Shown piece by piece: positions 1 through 6,249 of a stretch of DNA of 7,229 nt. The stretch is from Rhodospirillales bacterium (GTDB lineage: Bacteria; Pseudomonadota; Alphaproteobacteria; Rhodospirillales; JAOUPW01). The DNA is taken from positions 1-7,229 of the forward strand of contig JAOUPW010000083.1 of assembly GCA_029879665.1 (NCBI GenBank). Direction: 5' to 3'. The translations under genes and the position numbers were made by a program. Position 1 is the stretch's first letter; every line of letters begins with the position of its first letter. The notes below the pieces were generated by a model. That model saw nothing but the letters and a program-made list of their open reading frames with translations. It was not told the DNA's origin and ran no database searches.

Positions 1-81
1 CAAATGTATGAAACCGGCGCGCTTCCGTGGGACCGCCTTAACCGTCAGGATGAAGATGCTTTGACGGCGGTTTCGCACTAA
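1..81 (+). CDS. Possible C-terminal tail of a gene entering from the left edge (partial, unrecognised)
   Basis: Frame 1 is open from the first base and stops with TAA at 79-81, giving a 26-residue tail that ends in DEDALTAVSH. Its first part (QMYETGALPWDRLNRQ) has a protein-like composition and G/C-leaning third positions, so it could be the end of a plus-strand gene. It would overlap the 3' end of the convergent cupin gene by 44 bp, which is uncommon, and part of the open frame could be a shadow of that gene. Only bases 1-37 are independent evidence. No family is recognised. Confidence 0.3.
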   Translation, partial: QMYETGALPWDRLNRQDEDALTAVSH

Positions 82-511
82 TCAGGACGAAGCCAATTTG
101 ACAGGGTTGCGAAGAACGATTTTCCCAACCGTGCCAGGTTCCACGTTGAACCATGACATCTCCTTCTTGCATTTGAACTTCGTTACCGTTGTCCAGAAGC
201 ATAACGCTTTCGCCCTTCATCACGATGACATAATCGATGGTGTCGGTCCGGTGCATGAAGGCTTTCTTGCCTGGCGCCACTTCGAGAATGCGAAAAGCAG
301 ACCCGCCCTCCGGTGGGGCGATGCCCAGCTTCCGGCCAGACGGATCGTCGTCACCGTCCACGGGGCCAGGGGTTTCGTCGGTTGCCCACATCAGGGCCGC
401 TGAACTGCCCGACGGCATCACAATCACATTCTCCATGATGCCGTCCTTGACGATGACCGCATTTCCCGCCCCATCGTGTCCGGTCACAACCCGCCTTACC
501 TTTAACGCCAT
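38..511 (-). CDS. Small single-domain cupin protein
   Basis: A 157-residue protein with one conserved beta-barrel (cupin_2 type). Residues 1-70 form an N-terminal extension carrying an acidic stretch (DGDDD, 52-56). The barrel spans about 71-145. Motif 1 is PGKKAFMHRTDTIDYVIVMKG (start near 80, H87, D93): the usual second His and the Glu of HxH...E are replaced by Thr89 and Asp93. Motif 2 is GDVMVQRGTWHGWEN (117-131), with H127 and N131 conserved. An ATG at 511 is chosen over the longer open frame to 610 because AAGGAGG lies 5 nt upstream and the preceding residues look non-coding. It has no signal peptide and is probably cytoplasmic. The gene is divergent from the UbiD/hydroxylase operon and shares its 254-bp control region, so co-regulation is plausible. 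Family members are usually annotated only as cupin-domain proteins. A ring-modifying enzyme or a small-molecule sensor are both possible, and the sequence does not decide. The cupin call is firm; the function is unknown. Confidence 0.9.
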   Translation of the reverse strand: MALKVRRVVTGHDGAGNAVIVKDGIMENVIVMPSGSSAALMWATDETPGPVDGDDDPSGRKLGIAPPEGGSAFRILEVAPGKKAFMHRTDTIDYVIVMKGESVMLLDNGNEVQMQEGDVMVQRGTWHGWENRSSQPCQIGFVLISAKPPSKHLHPDG

Positions 512-516
512 ATCTT

Positions 517-523
517 CCTCCTT
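517..523 (-). promoter_or_regulatory. Ribosome binding site deciding the cupin start
   Basis: On the minus strand the sequence reads AAGGAGG, a near-perfect anti-Shine-Dalgarno match, followed by 5 nt and the ATG at 511. It fixes the cupin start at 511 rather than at upstream in-frame ATGs. Confidence 0.85.
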
Positions 524-530
524 GCTCTGT

Positions 531-557
531 AGATAACAGCCCCGAGATAACAGTCCC
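531..557. repeat. Tandem direct repeat, 14-bp period, upstream of the cupin gene
   Basis: Two copies of AGATAACAGYCCC (531-543 and 545-557) differ at one base (C540 versus T554) and are offset by 14 bp. The core ATAACAG occurs a third time at 569-575, and AAACAGT at 620-626 is a related fragment. The pair sits 20-46 bp upstream of the cupin start codon. If transcription starts near 567 it would lie in the cupin leader; otherwise it may be direct-repeat operator half-sites. The repeat is seen directly; the role is inferred. Confidence 0.6.
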
Positions 558-572
558 GCGTCACAACAATAA

Positions 573-585
573 CAGTATATTACTG
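573..585. repeat. Inverted repeat CAGTA-TAT-TACTG in the divergent control region
   Basis: A perfect 5-bp inverted repeat with a 3-nt centre. On the minus strand it contains TATACT (plus positions 574-579), a possible -10 hexamer for the cupin gene, although no good -35 is found 16-18 bp upstream. It may be an operator over a weak cupin promoter. Its TATATTAC half (576-583) recurs at 633-640 inside the rightward promoter spacer. Confidence 0.4.
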
Positions 586-602
586 CTGGCCGTTGTTTTA
601 CC

Positions 603-616
603 ATACGCAAGCGTAT
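603..616. promoter_or_regulatory. Perfect palindrome ATACGC-AA-GCGTAT, candidate operator
   Basis: A perfect inverted repeat with 6-bp arms and a 2-nt centre. It ends 9 bp before the rightward -35 hexamer, between the two divergent genes. Its size and symmetry suit a dimeric helix-turn-helix regulator such as TetR, GntR or MarR types. The upstream position suits activation of the operon, or repression of the divergent cupin gene. No regulator gene lies in the window, so the binder is unknown. Confidence 0.55.
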
Positions 617-625
617 AGAAAACAG

Positions 626-654
626 TTGACGATATATTACCTATCCAGAATAAT
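626..654 (+). promoter_or_regulatory. Sigma70-type promoter for the UbiD/hydroxylase operon
   Basis: The -35 TTGACG (626-631, 5/6 matches to TTGACA) and the -10 AATAAT (649-654, 5/6 matches to TATAAT) are separated by an ideal 17-bp AT-rich spacer. Transcription would start near 661, giving a leader of about 105 nt before the GTG start at 766. It is the best match I found in the intergenic region and points toward the operon. Confidence 0.7.
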
Positions 655-669
655 TTTGCACCCTTCTGG
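645..669. promoter_or_regulatory. Dyad CCAGAA-N13-TTCTGG over the -10 and predicted start, candidate operator
   Basis: Perfect 6-bp arms at 645-650 and 664-669 lie symmetrically around position 657. They span the -10 hexamer and the predicted transcription start, a classic repressor position. The two arm centres are 19 bp apart, somewhat under two helical turns. It could also form a weak hairpin in RNA, but most of the left arm would not be transcribed, so a DNA-binding role is likelier. A chance 6-bp dyad in 254 bp is not excluded. Confidence 0.4.
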
Positions 670-765
670 GAAATGCTGGGGACCGGGTGATCGTGCCGTC
701 TTTTTAGTGAGGGCCGATATACGTCGACTTGGCCTATGGCCGCTGGATCGCAAAGGTGATATTTC

Positions 766-2406
766 GTGAATTCACAGATAAAAAAGCGAGGCTATCCTGA
801 TTTTCAGGACCATGTTGCCGCCCTTGAAGCCGCCAATCTGGTTTGGCGAATTGACCAACCGGTCAATAAGGACTCCGAACTCCACGCTTTGGTGCGCTGG
901 CAATTCCGGGGGGGAATTCCAGAATCAGAACGCAAGGCCTTTGTTTTCACCAATGTAACGGATTCCCGGGGGCGCACATATGACATGCCCGTTGTTGTCG
1001 GCGCCCTGGCCGCCTCGGCGGAAATATACCGGATCGGCATGGGGGTTCCGTTGGATGAAATCGGCTCGACCTGGATCGACGCGATTAACCATCCCATTGA
1101 TCCAATGGTGGTGACCGATGCGCCATGTCAGGAAATCGTTATCAAGGGCAAAGATCTGACCGGAGAAGGCAAGGGGCTGGATGCCCTGCCGGTGCCGATT
1201 TCTACGCCGGGGTTTGATTCCGCGCCCTACCTGACTGCCGCAAATTTCATTACCGCCGATCCCGACACCGGGGTGCAGAACATGGGAACCTACCGCGGAG
1301 GGCTCAAGGCTTCGAACCGCATGGCGGTGCGCATGGCGACCCGGTCCGGGGGCGCAGGCGGATATGCACACTGGCTGAAATATCAGGAACGCGGCATGAA
1401 AATGCCCTGTGTCGCCGTGCTCGGCTCGCCGCCGGCGATTGCCTATAATGGGCCGCAGAAACTACCACTGAATGTTGACGAACTTTCCGTTGCCGGCGGG
1501 CTGACCGGCGAACCCATACGGGTCGTTAAGTGCCTGACCAACGATCTTTTGGTTCCCGCCGATTCCGAGATCATCATCGAAGGGCTGGTCGATATCGAAT
1601 TACTTGAGGCGGAGGCCCCCTTCGGAGAATCCCACGGTCATATCGCGCTTGAGGAATACAATATGATCTTTGAGGTAACCGCGATCACGCACAAGAAGAA
1701 CGCCATGTTCTCATCGATTATTTCCCAGGTTACGCCTAGTGAATCGAGCGTCATCAAACGCGTTGCCTATGAGCCCATGTTTCTGTCGCATCTTCGCGAT
1801 CAACTTGGCATCAAGGGCGTCAGGAAGGTAGTTCTTCACGAACCCTTGACCAATATTCGCCGCGTGATCTTTTTGGTGATGGAACCCGAAACTCCGAAAA
1901 CGCAGGTCTGGCGGGCGCTTCATGGCGCTGCTTCTCTGCGTGCGGACTGCGGTAAGTATGTGATCGCGGTGAACGAAGACATCGACCCGACCAATACGGA
2001 CTCGGTGTTCTGGTCGCTGGCCTATCGGGCCAATCCGGCCGAAGATGTACTCATTCTGCCTAACCGAGATGGTGGTCATGGCCCCAGGGGAGGGCGCAAG
2101 GGCCTGGATTCGACCATGCTCGTAGATGCCACCCTCAAGGCTGAGATGCCGCCCCTGGCCCTGCCCAAGCGGGAATATATGGAACACGCGCGGGATCTGT
2201 GGGAAAAATTCGGTCTGCCTCCCCTGAAGCCCGAGAGTCCTTGGCACGGATACTCTCTTGGCGATTGGAGCGAGGAATGGGACGAGTTGGCAAAAGAGGC
2301 GGTTGCCGGAAACTACGAAGCCAACGGCCGCCGTACCGAGAATATGCGAATCTCCGGCATCAAGCCGGAAACCCTGATCCGTGATGCCCGGAAAAACGAT
2401 GACTGA
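766..2406 (+). CDS. UbiD-family prenyl-FMN-dependent (de)carboxylase
   Basis: A 546-residue cytoplasmic enzyme expected to decarboxylate reversibly an aromatic, heteroaromatic or alpha,beta-unsaturated acid using prenylated FMN. Length and domain order fit UbiD: N-terminal alpha/beta region, central split-barrel flavin domain, C-terminal domain ending near GYSLGDW (495-501). The catalytic Glu-Arg-Glu set is visible: R177 in NMGTYR (172-177), and E283 and E288 in EAPFGE (283-288), matching R173/E277/E282 of Aspergillus niger Fdc1. Two metal/cofactor ligands are kept (N172; E239 in DELSVAGGL). Where UbiD proteins usually have His in an HRGGA/HKGGA motif, this one has TRSGGA, so Arg193 seems to replace it. 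The start is GTG at 766, preceded by AAAGGTGAT (752-760). First gene of the operon, overlapping the next by 8 nt. The prenyl-FMN donor UbiX must come from elsewhere. A role in ubiquinone synthesis is unlikely given the context. The family is sure; the substrate is unknown. Confidence 0.95.
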   Translation: MNSQIKKRGYPDFQDHVAALEAANLVWRIDQPVNKDSELHALVRWQFRGGIPESERKAFVFTNVTDSRGRTYDMPVVVGALAASAEIYRIGMGVPLDEIGSTWIDAINHPIDPMVVTDAPCQEIVIKGKDLTGEGKGLDALPVPISTPGFDSAPYLTAANFITADPDTGVQNMGTYRGGLKASNRMAVRMATRSGGAGGYAHWLKYQERGMKMPCVAVLGSPPAIAYNGPQKLPLNVDELSVAGGLTGEPIRVVKCLTNDLLVPADSEIIIEGLVDIELLEAEAPFGESHGHIALEEYNMIFEVTAITHKKNAMFSSIISQVTPSESSVIKRVAYEPMFLSHLRDQLGIKGVRKVVLHEPLTNIRRVIFLVMEPETPKTQVWRALHGAASLRADCGKYVIAVNEDIDPTNTDSVFWSLAYRANPAEDVLILPNRDGGHGPRGGRKGLDSTMLVDATLKAEMPPLALPKREYMEHARDLWEKFGLPPLKPESPWHGYSLGDWSEEWDELAKEAVAGNYEANGRRTENMRISGIKPETLIRDARKNDD

Positions 2407-4765
2407 TCATAAATTTCAGAAAATTGGTCAACCCACCCGGCGCAAGGAGGATTTCAGACTCCTCACCGGCCGGGGCGAATTTAGCGACGATTTCAACCTT
2501 CCTGGTCAAGCCGTCGCGGTTATGATTCGTTCACCTTATCCCCATGCGCGCATTGTCAGCATCGACAAGGCCGAAGCCGAAAGCATGCCCGGCGTGCTCG
2601 GAATTTTTACCGGCGCTGATTGCGAAGCCGAAGGGCTTACCACGGGGATTCCTCACAATCCGATCCCTAAAACCAATAACGACCTAAAACTGACGGGGCC
2701 CGGCGGCGGCGTAATCTTCATCGGACCTCACGTTCTCTTGCCTACCGACAAGGCCCGGCATGTCGGCGAAGCCGTGGCGATGGTGGTTGCGGAAACAAGG
2801 CATCAGGCCATGGATGCTGCCGAGGCCGTATTCGTAGAATACGAAGAACTGCCGTTTGTCACCGATACGGCAGCCGCCGCCGAAGCAAACAATATTTCTA
2901 TCTGGGACGAGGTGCCGGATAACGTTCCCGTTGACACTACTTTTGGCGATGTCCGCGCAACGGAGGACATTTTTGCCAATGCCGATCATATTGCCGAGAT
3001 GGATTTTCATATAGTCCGGGTTACCGGAGTCACCATCGAGCCCCGCGCTGCTCTCGGCAATTTCGATGCGAAAACGGGCCGCTACACCCTTTATGCCGGC
3101 AGCGGTGGAGCCGTGCGGCAAAAACGCGAGATCGAGGAAACTCTCGGCATTGAGGAGGACTCTCTTCGGGTCATTTCAAAAGATGTCGGCGGAAACTTTG
3201 GAACCCGCAACCGGGTATATGTGGAGTTTCCATTGATCCTGTGGGCGTCGCGCAAACTGGGGCGACCCGTGAAATTTGTCAGCGAACGCAGTGAATCTTT
3301 CATCAGCGATTATCAAGGCCGCGATTTAGTTACAAAAGTGGAACTGGCACTGGATAAGGAAGGCTTCTTTCTTGCCATGCGGGCATCCAATATCAGCAAC
3401 GTCGGTGCCCGTATTGTCTCCCTGTCTCCTCTCGGCAAGGGCACGGCCCTGATCACCGGGAATTATCATATCCCTCATGCCTATGCACGCGCACGTGCTG
3501 TGTTCAGCAACACGCCCCCGACCCAGGCCTACCGCAGTTCCGGCCGGCCAGAGGTTACTTTCGCCATCGAACGCCTGATCGACACCGCCGCCCACGACTT
3601 CGGATTTGATCCGATCGATATCAGGCGCAAGAATCTGATTCGCCCCGACATGATGCCCTACCAGAATCCCATCGGTGCTCTTTACGATAGCGGTGAATAT
3701 GAAAAAAGCATGGATATGGCCATGGAATTAGCCGACCTCGATGGGTTTACCGACCGAAAACGGGAAGCCGAAAGCCGTGGCAGGCTATTGGGCCTTGGCT
3801 TCGCCAACTACGTGGAATCCTCAACTGGCGCTCCGATTGAACGGGCCGAAATCACCGTTCGTAGTGAAGGCATAGTCGATGTGGTTATCGGCACCCAACC
3901 TGCCGGTCAGGGTCACGAAACTAGTTTCGCCCAAGTGGCGGCGGAATGGCTCGGCGTGCCGATTGGCCAGATCAACATCATCCTCGGCGATACCGACGTT
4001 GTAAAAGTTGGTGGCGGATCTCATTCCGGCCGTTCCATGCGCATGGCCGGGACCGTGATCGTGCAAACCGCCGACAAACTGATTGAAAAAGGAAAGCAGA
4101 TCGCAGCGCACCTTTTCGATTCGGATATTGGCGATGTTGAATTCAACGATGGCGTTTTTTCGGCTGAGGGTACGAACAAATCCATGACCTTGTTCGAACT
4201 TGCGCGGGGATCCGAACTAAACGAGTTGCCCGAACCCCTGCGCGGCCCACTTGCCGTCGGCCACAGCAACGAAATGCATACTCAGGTTTTTCCCAACGGC
4301 GCACACATTTGCGAAATTGAGGTCGATCCAGAAACCGGCGGCGTCGAAATCAAACGCTATGTCGCGATTGATGATGTCGGGCGCGCAATCAATCCCCTCA
4401 TCGTGGATGGCCAGACGCACGGAGGGATCGCTCAGGGTGTGGGTCAGGCTCTGCTGGAACAATGTTATATGGACCCCGAATCAGGCCAGCCCTTATGCGG
4501 TTCTCTTGTCGATTATGGTTTGCCGCGGGCCGACCACTTTCCCTCTTTCAAGACCAGATTGAACGAGGTTCATTCCCCCACCAACCCGCTCGGAATCAAG
4601 GCCGGCGGTGAAGGGGGCACGACCCCGGCGCTGGCCGTCGTCATTAATGCGATTGTTAATGCGCTACGCCCCTATGGTGTGCGTGATGTCAAAATGCCGG
4701 CGACGCCCTTAACCGTCTGGCAGGCAATTCAGGACGCCCGCTCAAGTTTCAAGTCCCCGCTCTGA
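2399..4765 (+). CDS. Molybdopterin-binding large subunit of a xanthine dehydrogenase/CO dehydrogenase-family hydroxylase
   Basis: A 788-residue catalytic subunit carrying the Mo-pterin cytosine dinucleotide centre typical of the family. The N-terminal a/b hammerhead starts with IGQPTRRKEDFRLLTGRG, the usual opening. DVGGNFGTR (about 262-270) is the glycine-rich cofactor loop, GQGHETSFAQ (503-512) the pterin-binding segment, VGGGSHSGRSM (537-547) another cofactor loop, and KAGGEGGTTPA (734-744) holds the presumed catalytic Glu738. The active-site loop is AYRSSGR (377-383). It lacks the AYxCSFR Cys of true aerobic CO dehydrogenase and resembles form II AYRGAGR, so CO oxidation is unlikely. The ATG at 2399 is preferred over GTG 2381 or ATG 2384: it yields the conventional N-terminus and a coupled 8-nt overlap with the UbiD gene. 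The small and medium subunits are encoded after an intervening gene. The likely reaction is hydroxylation or dehydrogenation of an aromatic, heterocyclic, aldehyde or acyl-CoA substrate. The family is sure; the substrate is unknown. Confidence 0.95.
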   Translation: MTDHKFQKIGQPTRRKEDFRLLTGRGEFSDDFNLPGQAVAVMIRSPYPHARIVSIDKAEAESMPGVLGIFTGADCEAEGLTTGIPHNPIPKTNNDLKLTGPGGGVIFIGPHVLLPTDKARHVGEAVAMVVAETRHQAMDAAEAVFVEYEELPFVTDTAAAAEANNISIWDEVPDNVPVDTTFGDVRATEDIFANADHIAEMDFHIVRVTGVTIEPRAALGNFDAKTGRYTLYAGSGGAVRQKREIEETLGIEEDSLRVISKDVGGNFGTRNRVYVEFPLILWASRKLGRPVKFVSERSESFISDYQGRDLVTKVELALDKEGFFLAMRASNISNVGARIVSLSPLGKGTALITGNYHIPHAYARARAVFSNTPPTQAYRSSGRPEVTFAIERLIDTAAHDFGFDPIDIRRKNLIRPDMMPYQNPIGALYDSGEYEKSMDMAMELADLDGFTDRKREAESRGRLLGLGFANYVESSTGAPIERAEITVRSEGIVDVVIGTQPAGQGHETSFAQVAAEWLGVPIGQINIILGDTDVVKVGGGSHSGRSMRMAGTVIVQTADKLIEKGKQIAAHLFDSDIGDVEFNDGVFSAEGTNKSMTLFELARGSELNELPEPLRGPLAVGHSNEMHTQVFPNGAHICEIEVDPETGGVEIKRYVAIDDVGRAINPLIVDGQTHGGIAQGVGQALLEQCYMDPESGQPLCGSLVDYGLPRADHFPSFKTRLNEVHSPTNPLGIKAGGEGGTTPALAVVINAIVNALRPYGVRDVKMPATPLTVWQAIQDARSSFKSPL

Positions 4766-4785
4766 TAAAAAAGGACCAAATAGCA

Positions 4786-5721
4786 ATGCCGTCATTGACT
4801 CCGATTGAACTGATCGCTTTCCCCGGTGCCCCGAATCTGCCGATTTTCGCAGCCAAGGAACTTGGGTTTTTCGAAAAGGCGGGTGTCGAGATTAACCTCA
4901 CCACGACCCCGAACTCCGTCTATCAGGTTGAAAACCTGGTGGCCGGAAAGTTCAACATCGCTGGCACTTCAATCGACAACATCGTCGCTTATCAGGAAGG
5001 GCAGGGCGCGGTTAAGTTGGACACCAAACCTGATCTTTTCGTTTTCATGGGCGCTACCCAGATCGAACTGTCCCTGATCGTGGCCCCCGAGATTAAAACA
5101 TTCGAGGATCTCAAGGGCCGTTCCATTGCGCTTGATGCGCTTTCAACAGGATTCGCCTTCGTGCTTTACCGAATGTTTGAAAATGCCAATCTTTCCGCTG
5201 ATGATTACACCATGGTTCCTGTCGGTGCGACGCCGGAGCGCTGGGCCTCGGTACAGTCCGGCGAGCATGCAGGAACCCTGACCATCGAACCCTTTACCAG
5301 TATGGCACGTGCCAAAGGTTTTAACGTTCTGGAAAGCAGCCTCAAAACCGTGGAGCACTATCAGGGTGGAATTTTTGCCGCCAGCCGCCGCTGGGCAGAA
5401 GAAAACAGCGAAACCCTTTGCGGTTTTATTTCCGGTTACCTGGATGGTCTTGACTGGGCTCTTGACCCCAAAAACCGGGTAGAAGCGGCGGAAACGCTCT
5501 TGCGTAACATGCCTGCGATAAAGCCGGAAACCGTCGAACGGGTATTGGATAAGGTGCTCTCGGAAAAAACCGGATTAACGCCCTTGGCCCGCCTCGACCG
5601 GAAGGGAATTGAAACGGTGCTGGAACTGAGAACCCAATACGGGAACGCCGACAACCCGCTAACCGATCCCGAAAAATATTTGGATCTCAGCTATTATGAA
5701 AAAGTTATCGGGGATCGCTAA
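4786..5721 (+). CDS. NMT1/SsuA-like binding-protein-fold protein without a signal peptide
   Basis: A 311-residue protein resembling substrate-binding proteins of nitrate/sulfonate/taurine/thiamine-precursor ABC transporters (periplasmic-binding-protein type II fold). Diagnostic stretches are FAAKELGFFEKAGVEINL (21-38), LVAGKFNIAG (51-60), EDLKGRSIALDALSTG (107-122) and a domain-2 segment around TIEPFTSMARAKGFNVLE (166-183). It starts directly with MPSLTPIELIAFPGAPN, the first strand of the fold, and has no signal peptide or lipobox. The frame upstream, back to a stop at 4684-4686, has no ATG, GTG or TTG, so an unseen signal peptide is excluded here. AAGGA (4771-4775) lies 10 nt before the ATG. 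No permease or ATPase gene is nearby. It sits 20 bp after the Mo-subunit gene and 45 bp before the iron-sulfur subunit gene. Known cytoplasmic enzymes on this fold include chorismate dehydratase MqnA, MqnD, and dihydroxyphthalate decarboxylase-like proteins. A cytoplasmic enzyme or substrate carrier is inferred. An imported solute receptor using a separate export route is the alternative. Confidence 0.85.
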   Translation: MPSLTPIELIAFPGAPNLPIFAAKELGFFEKAGVEINLTTTPNSVYQVENLVAGKFNIAGTSIDNIVAYQEGQGAVKLDTKPDLFVFMGATQIELSLIVAPEIKTFEDLKGRSIALDALSTGFAFVLYRMFENANLSADDYTMVPVGATPERWASVQSGEHAGTLTIEPFTSMARAKGFNVLESSLKTVEHYQGGIFAASRRWAEENSETLCGFISGYLDGLDWALDPKNRVEAAETLLRNMPAIKPETVERVLDKVLSEKTGLTPLARLDRKGIETVLELRTQYGNADNPLTDPEKYLDLSYYEKVIGDR

Positions 5722-5766
5722 GCCGACGAACGCGAAACATCCGGAAACGTAAATTTAGAGGACGCC

Positions 5767-6249
5767 ATGTTATTTACCGTCACCATGAAGGTCAATGGAA
5801 AGCCGGTCACGGGAGAGATCGAAGGCCGCACACTATTAGTTGATTTTCTGCGGAAGACGCTCCAACTGACGGGTACGCATGTAGGCTGCGATACTTCGCA
5901 ATGCGGCGCTTGTACCGTTCACCTCAACGGCATTGCGGTAAAATCCTGCACCTTGCTTGCCGCTCATGCGGATGGCGCGGAGGTTTCCACTATTGAAGGT
6001 CTCGCCGAAGGCGATGTCCTGCATCCAATGCAACAGGCTTTTCATGAGCATCACGCCTTGCAATGCGGCTACTGCACGCCCGGCATGGTTATGAGTGCGC
6101 TGGATCTGCTCCGAAAAAACCCCGACCCGACGGCGGAAGAGGTTCGTCACGGCCTGGAAGGAAATTTGTGCAGATGTACCGGTTACCACAATATTATCGA
6201 AGCCGTTCTTGCCGCTGCTAAAAAACTGAAAGATCCGCGTCATGTATGA
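5767..6249 (+). CDS. [2Fe-2S] small subunit of the molybdenum hydroxylase
   Basis: A 160-residue electron-transfer subunit with two clusters, the standard length and order for CoxS/HcrC/xanthine dehydrogenase small subunits. The N-terminal plant-ferredoxin-like domain binds the first cluster with C41, C46, C49 and C61 ([10 protein letters not shown] motif at 40-49). The C-terminal four-helix domain binds the second with C100, C103, C135 and C137 (QCGYCTPGM at 99-107 and LCRCTGY at 134-140). All eight cysteines are present, so it looks functional. It would pass electrons from the Mo centre of the large subunit to the FAD subunit in the cytoplasm. AGAGG (5757-5761) lies 5 nt before the ATG at 5767; the later in-frame ATG at 5785 has a poorer context. 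It overlaps the FAD-subunit gene by 8 nt. Confidence 0.97.
   Translation: MLFTVTMKVNGKPVTGEIEGRTLLVDFLRKTLQLTGTHVGCDTSQCGACTVHLNGIAVKSCTLLAAHADGAEVSTIEGLAEGDVLHPMQQAFHEHHALQCGYCTPGMVMSALDLLRKNPDPTAEEVRHGLEGNLCRCTGYHNIIEAVLAAAKKLKDPRHV

Noticed and set aside
512..610. Longer cupin reading frame starting at 610.
   Set aside because: The extra 33 residues are cysteine-rich and unlike a cupin N-terminus, and they overlap repeats and the palindrome. The strong AAGGAGG site fits the start at 511.
673..690. Tiny leader frame ATG...TGA (MLGTG).
   Set aside because: Five codons, no ribosome site, no run of regulatory codons; expected by chance.
731..741. GGCC-TAT-GGCC inverted repeat in the operon leader.
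   Set aside because: Only 4-bp arms with a 3-nt loop. It may form a small hairpin, but there is no sign of a riboswitch or attenuator (no T run, no alternative pairing seen).
2381..2398. Upstream starts GTG 2381 and ATG 2384 for the Mo subunit.
   Set aside because: They add only MMPGKT, have no better ribosome site, and the family N-terminus fits the ATG at 2399.
4251..4562. Other long open frames inside the genes on both strands (for example 4251-4562 plus, 1711-2247 minus).
   Set aside because: They lie wholly within strongly recognised coding regions, show no family motifs and no ribosome sites; they are frame shadows.
2381..4765. Annotation as aerobic CO dehydrogenase large subunit (CoxL form I).
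   Set aside because: The AYxCSFR loop with its Cys is absent (AYRSSGR instead), and the neighbouring gene is a decarboxylase rather than cox maturation genes.
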